Assembly: GCA_020630455.1 (NCBI GenBank)
Contig: JAHDBK010000158.1
Coordinates: 1 to 7,799 of the forward strand
Direction of reading: 5' to 3'
Source: Saprospiraceae bacterium
GTDB taxonomy: Bacteria; Bacteroidota; Bacteroidia; Chitinophagales; Saprospiraceae
Length of the DNA stretch: 7,799 nt
Each line of letters starts with the position of its first letter. Position 1 is the stretch's first letter. Under the pieces are notes generated by a model. It was not told the origin of the DNA. It saw nothing but the letters and a program-made list of their open reading frames with translations, and searched no databases. The position numbers were made by a program, and so were the translations under genes. Positions 1-6,997 of the stretch are shown here, piece by piece.

Positions 1-48
1 GTCAATAATAATTTATAATTTTATTTATAATTTAAATAATTTTCGATT

Positions 49-750
49 ATGCTATACAAGAATTTAACTTGTCCCTCTTGTGAAAAAAAAATATTATCAA
101 GTGATATTAATATCAATAAGGCAATAGCAAAGTGCAGTTATTGTCACGTAGTTTTTGACTTAAAACCTGAGGATGAAGGCCGTGAAACTCCTCCAAGAAA
201 AGAAGAAATTTTCGTTATTCCTAAGGGAATAGAAGTCCTCAAAATGTTCAGTGAACTGAATATTGAAATGACTTGGCGTTATGGTGCTAGTAAATTTTTA
301 TTTTTCTTTGCTGTTTTGTGGAATGCATTTTTAGTCCCTTTCATTCTTATAGGAGTGCTTTCTCAAGAATATATGATGCTTATTTTTATTAGTGGTCATG
401 TTGCAGTTGGAGTTGGATTAATTTACTATTGCTTATCATATTTATTCAATACTACCTATATAACTGTTGATGAATATAATTTAATAATAGAACATAGACC
501 ATTTAAATTATTTTTTAAAGAACATCACATCGAAGTGAAACAAATAGAACAATTATATGTTAAAAAATATGTTGCTAGTACAACTAATAATCAACCTAAT
601 CATGCTTATATGCTAGTAGCTATTTTGAAAAATAAAGATGAAATCAATATTATAAAAGGTATTCATAAACCTTCACAAGCATTATTCATCGAACAAGAAA
701 TAGAAAACTTCGCTAATATTAAAGACAGACCAGTTGATGGTGAAATATAA
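49..750 (+). CDS. Uncharacterised zinc-ribbon membrane protein with C-terminal PH-like region
   Basis: The function is unknown, but this is clearly a real gene. The 233-residue product starts with a four-cysteine zinc ribbon (CPSC at 8-11 and CSYC at 29-32), probably cytoplasmic. A linker containing PKGIEVL (58-64) and a Trp-Arg pair (76-77) follows. Two hydrophobic segments, about 83-105 and 108-133, are separated by a very short loop and look like a membrane hairpin. The rest (about 137-233) alternates beta-like segments, including IEQLYVKKY (166-174), and ends in ALFIEQEIENF then IKDRPVDGEI. From memory, this tail resembles a conserved ending in uncharacterised bacterial membrane proteins with a PH-like fold; that fold is an inference. 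The ATG at 49 is chosen because it lies just before the zinc ribbon. It has no Shine-Dalgarno sequence, as expected in Bacteroidota. The next gene starts 52 bp downstream with no terminator between, so read-through is possible. The promoter is not identifiable in the 48 bases available. Confidence 0.85.
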   Translation: MLYKNLTCPSCEKKILSSDININKAIAKCSYCHVVFDLKPEDEGRETPPRKEEIFVIPKGIEVLKMFSELNIEMTWRYGASKFLFFFAVLWNAFLVPFILIGVLSQEYMMLIFISGHVAVGVGLIYYCLSYLFNTTYITVDEYNLIIEHRPFKLFFKEHHIEVKQIEQLYVKKYVASTTNNQPNHAYMLVAILKNKDEINIIKGIHKPSQALFIEQEIENFANIKDRPVDGEI

Positions 751-802
751 AAATTAAACTATCCTAATTTAAACATAATTTACGTAATCAAAAATTATTA
801 AT

Positions 803-3238
803 ATGAATAAAAGAAATACACTCATTGTTCGTTTTGCTTTATTGATAACCATCATACTTGGTATGATGAGTTGGTCAGCTAACCCACCTGACGGTAGAAC
901 AGGTGCACCAGGTGATGGACTTTGTACAGATTGTCATACTAATCCAAATAATTACTCTGGAAATATAACAATAAGCGGCTTACCTTCTACTATTACTCCT
1001 AGTACTAATTATAATATTACGGTTACTGTTAATAATACAGATATGACTGCTGTACGAGGAGGTTTTCAATTAGTGGCATTAGATCAAGCAAATAATAATA
1101 TTGGCTCAATGACAGGAAATGCTGATGTTGATATTACACCTTCAGGTGGTAGAACTTATGCTGAGCATTCACCAGCTAAGAACTTTTCTTCTGGCTTAGC
1201 TACTTTTAACTTTGTTTGGACTTCTCCTGCTACTGCGGGTTCTAATGTAACAATGTATGCAGCGGGAATAATTGCTAATGGAAGTTCTAATCAAAATGAT
1301 AATTTAGTTACTACAACTGTAAATGGCTCAATAGTAAATCCAAATGTAAGTGTTACTATTGCTTCCCAAGTGAATACTTCATGTAATGGTGCAACAGATG
1401 GCCAAGCTATTGCCACTGCATCAGGAGGAACAGGTTCTTATACATACCAATGGAGCAATCAAACTACAGGTAATACTATAGATAATGTCGGAGCCAATAC
1501 TTATACCGTTACAGCTACAGATACTAATGGAGCATCTGGGACTGCTGTAGTTACAATTACTGAACCAACAGCTATAGTAGTATCTATTAATGTTGATAAT
1601 AATGTATCATGTAATGGAGGTGCTGATGCTCAAGTTACTGCCTCTGCTTCTGGAGGCGATTTTCCAACATACAATTATACTTGGAGTAATAATGTAGGTT
1701 TTAGCGTGAACAGTAATCTTTCTGCTGATACATATACGGTTACTGTAGTGAATCCAAATAACTGTTCTGCAACAGCAGAAGTTACAGTAACAGAACCCAA
1801 TTCTGCTTTAACAGTTGGAGGTACGGTGAATAATCATGTTACTTGTAATGGTGGTAATGATGGACAAGGTACGGTTTCTGCTTCTGGCGGAATAAGCCCT
1901 TACTCATATTTATGGCCTAATAATACCGTCACAGCAAGTGCTACTAATTTAGTAGCGGATACTTATGTAGTGACTATAACAGATAATAATGGTTGTGTAG
2001 AAACGGTTTCTATTACTATTAATGAGCCATCTGCAATAAATCTTTCTATCAATGTAGATGCGAATGTAAGTGTAAATGGAGGTAGTGATGGACAACTTAC
2101 TGCTTCTGCTTCAGGGGGGACAGGTAATTTATCTTATATGTGGTCAAATACAGCAACAACTGCTACGATTTCCAATTTAACTGCGGATACTTATACTGTT
2201 ACTGTTACAGATGCATCTAATTGCACGACCTCTGCTTCTGTTTTTGTAAGTGAACCAGGTAGTATAATACTCAATGTTAATGTTGATAATCATGTATCAT
2301 GTTTTGGAGGTATGGATGGACAAGTTACTGCTTCTGCAAGTGGTGGTGCAGGAGGATTAACTTATTTATGGTCTAATAATCAAACAACCGCTACGATTTC
2401 CAATTTAATGGCGGATACATATACGGTAATTGTTACAGATGCAAATAATGCAACTATGACACAGTTTATTACAGTAAATCAACCAGCAGACTTAATTGTT
2501 GATAATTTTGAAGCTATTGATATTACTTGTAATGGATTAACAGATGGAAGTATTACTGTCATGGTAAGTGGTGGTGTTTCTCCTTATACTTATAATTGGA
2601 GTAATAATACTTCTACTTCTGATAATTTCCTTGAAAATTTAGCAATGAATACTTATAGTTGTACTATTGTAGATGCTAATAATTGTATTGTTGAAATCAA
2701 CAATATTACAATATCTGAACCAGCAGAATTATCCTTAACTGTTGATGATATACAGCCAGAAGGTACACCAGGAGGCGTTTCTCAAATGGGTAGTATTTCA
2801 ATAACAGTTACTGGTGGAACAGGAACGCCTGCTAATTACACTTATGCTTGGTTTGATTCTAATAATAATCAAATTGCTTCAACAATGAATGTTAGTGGTT
2901 TAATAGCTGGAGATTATACAGTTGTAGTTACTGATGATAATGGTTGTTCAATTACTTCAGATATCATTTCAATAGCACTTGTAAATAATATTGATATTTC
3001 TTTAAATAATTATTTGAATTTAAGCCCTAATCCTGCTCAATCATTCATTAATGTTGAATGGAATAATAATGAGAATGCTACTTTACAAGTATTTGATATT
3101 AGAGGTCAAGTGATTTATACTAATAATATTTTTAATGGAAATAATCGAATTGAATTAGATGATTTTGATAAAGGTATTTATCTATTTAAAATTCAATTAA
3201 ATGATGGATTTGTTACTAAAAAAGTAATGGTAAATTAA
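803..3238 (+). CDS. SprB-repeat surface protein with CxxCH N-terminal domain and T9SS sorting tail
   Basis: This is a secreted or cell-surface protein of 811 residues, probably an adhesin-like filament. Residues 1-26 are a Sec signal peptide: basic start, hydrophobic 7-22, likely cleavage after SWSA. The mature N-terminus carries GAPGDGLCTDCH, with a CxxCH motif at 41-45, followed by a beta-rich domain to about 175 containing RTYAEHS (117-123) and FVWTSPATAG (137-146). This resembles the choice-of-anchor V/Reeler-like N-terminal domains of Bacteroidota. Residues 182-726 hold about seven SprB-type repeats of 74-86 residues, each with a SCNGG.DGQ start, SGG, Y.WSN, ADTYTVTVTD and a closing EP. 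Residues 737-811 form a type A T9SS sorting domain (LNLSPNP, then VFDIRGQVIY, then GIYLFKI and KKVMVN). SprB itself is a gliding-motility adhesin, but this protein is far shorter and similarity is at repeat level only. Ligand and role are unknown. Residues 127-766 contain no Lys or Arg. The start has no Shine-Dalgarno sequence but sits directly before the signal peptide. Confidence 0.9.
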   Translation: MNKRNTLIVRFALLITIILGMMSWSANPPDGRTGAPGDGLCTDCHTNPNNYSGNITISGLPSTITPSTNYNITVTVNNTDMTAVRGGFQLVALDQANNNIGSMTGNADVDITPSGGRTYAEHSPAKNFSSGLATFNFVWTSPATAGSNVTMYAAGIIANGSSNQNDNLVTTTVNGSIVNPNVSVTIASQVNTSCNGATDGQAIATASGGTGSYTYQWSNQTTGNTIDNVGANTYTVTATDTNGASGTAVVTITEPTAIVVSINVDNNVSCNGGADAQVTASASGGDFPTYNYTWSNNVGFSVNSNLSADTYTVTVVNPNNCSATAEVTVTEPNSALTVGGTVNNHVTCNGGNDGQGTVSASGGISPYSYLWPNNTVTASATNLVADTYVVTITDNNGCVETVSITINEPSAINLSINVDANVSVNGGSDGQLTASASGGTGNLSYMWSNTATTATISNLTADTYTVTVTDASNCTTSASVFVSEPGSIILNVNVDNHVSCFGGMDGQVTASASGGAGGLTYLWSNNQTTATISNLMADTYTVIVTDANNATMTQFITVNQPADLIVDNFEAIDITCNGLTDGSITVMVSGGVSPYTYNWSNNTSTSDNFLENLAMNTYSCTIVDANNCIVEINNITISEPAELSLTVDDIQPEGTPGGVSQMGSISITVTGGTGTPANYTYAWFDSNNNQIASTMNVSGLIAGDYTVVVTDDNGCSITSDIISIALVNNIDISLNNYLNLSPNPAQSFINVEWNNNENATLQVFDIRGQVIYTNNIFNGNNRIELDDFDKGIYLFKIQLNDGFVTKKVMVN
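1346..2980 (+). repeat. Array of about seven SprB-type protein repeats
   Basis: The approximate units are 1346-1567, 1568-1798, 1799-2029, 2030-2257, 2258-2485, 2486-2722 and 2723-2980, corresponding to residues 182-726. Units 4 and 5 are both exactly 228 bp and share a 19-nt identical segment in register (2162-2180 and 2390-2408), with near-identity extending further downstream. Units 2 and 5 are also close at DNA level around their starts (from about 1589 and 2279). Unit 6 is more diverged, and unit 7 is the most diverged and lacks the SCNGG start. Boundaries are set by the EP (QP in unit 5) closing each of units 1-6 and are accurate to a few residues. Confidence 0.85.
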
Positions 3239-3571
3239 TTTTTAGTAATAATTATTCATTAACAAACAGACCGAAATGAAAACGTTTCGGTCTGTTTGTT
3301 TTATGACAAAATTGCTATATTGATATTGAAAATAATGACAAAATGGCTTATTATTAATCTTGGTATAATATGTGATAAATTAAAATAATCATAAAGTAAT
3401 CCTTGAAATGATGAATAATTGATTTGAATACTTTATTTTTGAATTTTATTTGATTTTTGAATTTTAATATTAATAAATATTACAATATCTATTTTTTTGG
3501 AAATTGTAAATTATAACAAATTTTCTTTATTAAATAAGATGTTTTAAATTATAAAAGAAATACATATTACT
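3239..3571. other. AT-rich intergenic region upstream of secA
   Basis: These 333 bases separate the SprB-repeat gene from secA. After the terminator they hold no convincing gene. Two short direct repeats are visible: a 14-mer at 3303-3316 and 3335-3348 with one mismatch, and an exact 13-mer (TTTTTGAATTTTA) at 3436-3448 and 3454-3466, 18 bp apart. The octamer TATTTTTG at 3434-3441 fits the Bacteroidota -7 consensus TAnnTTTG. However, no TTG sits 19-21 bp upstream of it, and such an octamer is easily met by chance here, so the secA promoter is not firmly placed. If that octamer were used, the secA leader would be roughly 125 nt. The longest candidate leader peptide I found is 17 codons (3335-3388), with no support. 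Confidence 0.5.
3261..3300 (+). terminator. Rho-independent terminator after the SprB-repeat gene
   Basis: A perfect 16-bp inverted repeat (3261-3276 pairing with 3285-3300) encloses an 8-base loop (TGAAAACG). The right arm runs into a short T-rich stretch (TTTGTTTTA). It begins 22 bp after the stop codon. The T tract is interrupted by a G, so termination strength is less certain than the stem suggests. Confidence 0.8.
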
Positions 3572-6500
3572 ATGTTTAACGGAATTACAAAGGCATTTGG
3601 AAAAATCTTTGGAACAAAATATGACAAAGACATTAAATTATATGCACCATTCATTGATGAAATTAATAATGAATATGCTCAATTACGACAACTTACTGAT
3701 GACGAATTGAGAAATAAAACCCTTGAATTTAGAAAGAGAATTGAAGAACACCTTTTAGGAATCAATCAAGATATAGATGAAGTAAAACAACAAGCAGCAG
3801 ATGAACCTAACTTCCAATTAAAAGAAGATCTTTTTGACCAAGTTGATTTATTAATTAAAGAAAGAGATCAACATTTAGAAGACATTCTAAAAATATTATT
3901 ACCTGAAGCATTTGCAGTAGTTAAGGAAACTGCTTATAGATTTACGAATAATCAAACAATAGAAGTTACTGCCACTCAGCATGATAGGGAATTAGCTGCC
4001 AATTCAAAAAAGAATTATGTAGAAATAAAAGGTGATAAAGCCATTTGGAAAAATTCTTGGACTGCTGCTGGGGGTGATATTGTTTGGAATATGGTTCACT
4101 ATGATGTTCAATTAATTGGTGGAATGGTACTGCATGATGGTAAAATTGCTGAGATGCAAACTGGAGAAGGTAAAACCTTAGTAGCCACTTTACCTGCTTA
4201 TTTGAATGGTCTTTCTGGTCATGGTGTTCATGTAGTTACAGTCAATGATTATTTAGCTCGTCGTGATGCTGAATGGATTGGACCAATTATGGAGTTTTTA
4301 TTATTGACAATTGATTGTATTGATAATTATAGACCGCATTCAGAAGATAGAAGAAAAGCCTATCAATGTGATATTACTTATGGTACTAATAATGAATTTG
4401 GTTTCGATTATCTAAGAGATAATATGGTAACCAATAAAGAAGAAATGGTTCAGAGAAAACATCATTATGCAATGATTGATGAAATTGATTCCATTTTAAT
4501 TGATGATGCCCGTACTCCATTAATTATTTCTGGACCCATTCCAAAAGGAGACGAACAAGAATATCAAACTTTAAGACCAAAAGTTTCTAAATTAATTGAT
4601 GTCCAAAGACAATTAGCAACTAAATATCTTTCTGAAGCTAAAAAAGCTTTCAAAGAAGGAAATATAGGATACGAAGAAGGAGAAGGAGGTTTAGCTCTTT
4701 ATAGAGCTCATAAAGCATTACCTAAATATCGCCCACTCATTAAATTTTTATCAGAACCTGGCGTGAAAGTGGCAATGCAAAAAACAGAAAACTACTATAT
4801 GCAAGAACAATCTAAAAACATGCATTTAGTAGATGAACCTTTGTATTTTACAATTGATGAAAAAAATAATCAAGTAGATTTAACAGAAAAAGGGTCAGAC
4901 TTTCTAGCAAAGGGTAATGAAGACAGTAACTTTTTCATCTTAGATGATATTACTGAAACCATAATGGAAATAGATGCAGATGAATCAGTTGCAGATAATG
5001 AAAAGGTAACTTTAAAAGATGAAGCATATAGAACTTATTCTATTAAAGCTGAAAGATTACACTCTGTAAGTCAATTATTAAAAGCCTTTGCATTATTTGA
5101 AAAAGATGTTGATTATGTAGTTCTAGAAGGCCAAGTAAAAATTGTTGATGAACAAACAGGGCGTATTATGGAAGGTCGTCGTTATTCAGATGGTCTTCAC
5201 CAAGCACTTGAGGCAAAAGAAAATGTTGATATTGGAGATTTAACTCAGACCTATGCCTCCGTAACGCTTCAAAATTACTTTAGAATGTACCATAAACTTG
5301 CAGGGATGACTGGTACAGCAGAAACAGAAGCTGGTGAGTTTTGGGAAATCTATAAATTAGACGTTGTAGTTATTCCTACTAATAGACCGATTCAAAGAGA
5401 TGATAGAGAAGATTTAGTTTATAGAACAGATAGGGAAAAATACAATGCAGTAATTGACGAAATTGTAAATTTAAGTCAAGCAGGCCGCCCTGTTTTAGTA
5501 GGTACTACCAATGTAGATATTTCTGAAAAATTAAGTAGAATGCTTGATATGAGAGGTATCAAACATAATGTTTTGAATGCTAAAAAACACCAAAGTGAAG
5601 CACATGTAGTAGCCGAAGCAGGTAAACCTGGTAATGTTACCATTGCAACCAATATGGCTGGTCGTGGTACAGATATTAAGATAAGCGATGAAGTAAAAGC
5701 AGCTGGAGGTCTTGCAATAATAGGTACAGAAAGACACGATTCAAGACGTGTAGATAGACAATTGAGAGGTCGTGCTGGACGTCAAGGAGATACGGGTTCT
5801 TCTCAGTTCTATGTTTCTTTAGATGATAAATTGATGCGTTTATTTGGTTCTGAAAAAATAGCCAAATTAATGGATAGAATGGGATATGGCGAAGGAGAAG
5901 TCATACAGCATAATATGGTTTCTAAATCTATTGAAAGAGCTCAAAAGAAAGTCGAAGAAAATAACTTTGGTATTCGTAAAAGATTATTGGAGTATGATGA
6001 TGTAATGAATATTCAAAGAGAAGCTATTTATAAGCGTAGAAAGAATGCGCTTGAAGGAGATAGACTTTCTCTCGATTTGAATAATATGTTTGAACAATTG
6101 ACCTTAGAATTAGTCAACATCTATCAACCTAATGGTGATTTTGAAGGATTCAAACAGGATTGTATTCGTGTAATGGGAATCAATCCAGAAGTAGATGCCT
6201 TAGAATTTGTTGATGGTAATTCACAAGAAATTTTGGATAAATTACAAACTCAAGTTTTCAGTGCTTACGAACGTAAAAAGGACAAAATAAAGCAAGTTCT
6301 TTTCCCTATTTGTAAACAAGTTTATGAAAATGAGGGCCAGAAATATAGAAGAATTGCTATTCCTTATCACGATGGGCGTGCTAATCCTCTAAGAATTGCA
6401 GCGGAGTTAGAAACTTCTGTTAATACTAATGGGGAAAGTATCATGCAAGACATTGAAAAAACGGTTACTCTTGCTTTAATTGATGATGCATGGAAAGAAC

Positions 6501-6913
6501 ACCTTAGGTCTATGGACGAGTTGAGAACTTCTGTTCAGTCGGCTCAGTTTAAACAAAAAGACCCACTAGTAGAATATAAAATTAAAGCATACGACCAATT
6601 CGAAGCTTTCTTGAGTGAAATGAATAGAGATGTTGTTTCTTATCTTATGAAAGGTGATTTAGTCTTTAAAGATGATTCTAAATCTCTTGAACAAGCTCGT
6701 GAACAAAAAACTGATTTGAGTAAATTAAGAACAAGTAAAGCTGATGCTGATGGTGGTCAAACACAAACTCAAAGGGCAGCTCATAATGCTGCTGAAGGAG
6801 TTAGCCAAAGACAAAAAGTAGAAACCGTTAGAAGAGATGGTATAAAAATCGGTAGAAATGATGCTTGTCCTTGTGGCAGTGGTAAAAAATACAAAAAATG
6901 TCATGGTAAATAG
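3572..6913 (+). CDS. secA: Protein translocase ATPase subunit SecA
   Basis: SecA is the cytoplasmic motor that binds SecYEG at the inner membrane and uses ATP to push unfolded preproteins across it. The 1113 residues contain the full motif set: Walker A MQTGEGKT (195-202, catalytic Lys201), Walker B DEID (303-306) followed by SILIDDARTPLIISG, the preprotein cross-linking region at about 330-520, GRGTDIK (697-703), and the helicase motif VI region QLRGRAGRQGD (730-740) with its arginines. The helical wing and scaffold follow, with RKRLLEYDDVMN.QR (802-816) and QKDPLVEYK (995-1003). After a low-complexity linker (about 1034-1090), the protein ends in a SEC-C zinc motif (Cys1099, Cys1101, Cys1110, His1111), which in the family contacts SecB or ribosomes. 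It is about 200 residues longer than E. coli SecA. Walker A lies some 93 residues later because of inserts at about 60-106 and 125-175, and there is extra length at about 340-480. Comparable inserts are known in Bacteroidota SecA. The ATG at 3572 gives the usual N-terminus; no Shine-Dalgarno sequence is present. Confidence 0.98.
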   Translation: MFNGITKAFGKIFGTKYDKDIKLYAPFIDEINNEYAQLRQLTDDELRNKTLEFRKRIEEHLLGINQDIDEVKQQAADEPNFQLKEDLFDQVDLLIKERDQHLEDILKILLPEAFAVVKETAYRFTNNQTIEVTATQHDRELAANSKKNYVEIKGDKAIWKNSWTAAGGDIVWNMVHYDVQLIGGMVLHDGKIAEMQTGEGKTLVATLPAYLNGLSGHGVHVVTVNDYLARRDAEWIGPIMEFLLLTIDCIDNYRPHSEDRRKAYQCDITYGTNNEFGFDYLRDNMVTNKEEMVQRKHHYAMIDEIDSILIDDARTPLIISGPIPKGDEQEYQTLRPKVSKLIDVQRQLATKYLSEAKKAFKEGNIGYEEGEGGLALYRAHKALPKYRPLIKFLSEPGVKVAMQKTENYYMQEQSKNMHLVDEPLYFTIDEKNNQVDLTEKGSDFLAKGNEDSNFFILDDITETIMEIDADESVADNEKVTLKDEAYRTYSIKAERLHSVSQLLKAFALFEKDVDYVVLEGQVKIVDEQTGRIMEGRRYSDGLHQALEAKENVDIGDLTQTYASVTLQNYFRMYHKLAGMTGTAETEAGEFWEIYKLDVVVIPTNRPIQRDDREDLVYRTDREKYNAVIDEIVNLSQAGRPVLVGTTNVDISEKLSRMLDMRGIKHNVLNAKKHQSEAHVVAEAGKPGNVTIATNMAGRGTDIKISDEVKAAGGLAIIGTERHDSRRVDRQLRGRAGRQGDTGSSQFYVSLDDKLMRLFGSEKIAKLMDRMGYGEGEVIQHNMVSKSIERAQKKVEENNFGIRKRLLEYDDVMNIQREAIYKRRKNALEGDRLSLDLNNMFEQLTLELVNIYQPNGDFEGFKQDCIRVMGINPEVDALEFVDGNSQEILDKLQTQVFSAYERKKDKIKQVLFPICKQVYENEGQKYRRIAIPYHDGRANPLRIAAELETSVNTNGESIMQDIEKTVTLALIDDAWKEHLRSMDELRTSVQSAQFKQKDPLVEYKIKAYDQFEAFLSEMNRDVVSYLMKGDLVFKDDSKSLEQAREQKTDLSKLRTSKADADGGQTQTQRAAHNAAEGVSQRQKVETVRRDGIKIGRNDACPCGSGKKYKKCHGK

Positions 6914-6935
6914 CCACTTTTTGTAATAATAATAT

Positions 6936-6976
6936 AAAAAACAGCCTATTGAATTCGCTTCAATAGGCTGTTTTTT
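6936..6976. terminator. Bidirectional terminator between secA and the yebC-family gene
   Basis: A perfect 18-bp stem (6936-6953 with 6959-6976) closes a 5-base TTCGC loop. It is flanked by a run of A on the left and seven T on the right, so each strand reads as a hairpin followed by a U tract. It lies 22 bp after the secA stop and 21 bp beyond the stop of the convergent gene, so it can end transcription from both sides. Confidence 0.92.
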
Positions 6977-6997
6977 TATGTTAAACTACCAATTTTT

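Noticed and set aside
780..787. TTACGTAA palindrome in the gap between the first two genes as an operator
   Set aside because: Eight bases is too short and too AT-rich to support a binding site without a second copy or a known regulator.
3276..3388. Short open frames (15 codons at 3276 and 17 codons at 3335) that might encode a SecM-like arrest peptide controlling secA
   Set aside because: Known secretion-monitoring leaders are far longer and carry a signal sequence plus arrest motif. The first frame runs through the terminator stem, and neither shows a translation signal or motif.
3434..3441. TATTTTTG as a secA promoter -7 element
   Set aside because: It matches TAnnTTTG, but no TTG lies 19-21 bp upstream and the octamer is likely by chance in such AT-rich DNA, so I did not list it as a promoter.
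5531..5737. 68-codon open frame on the minus strand within secA
   Set aside because: It lies wholly within the conserved second nucleotide-binding domain of secA, has no recognisable domain, and its residue composition looks like an antisense shadow.
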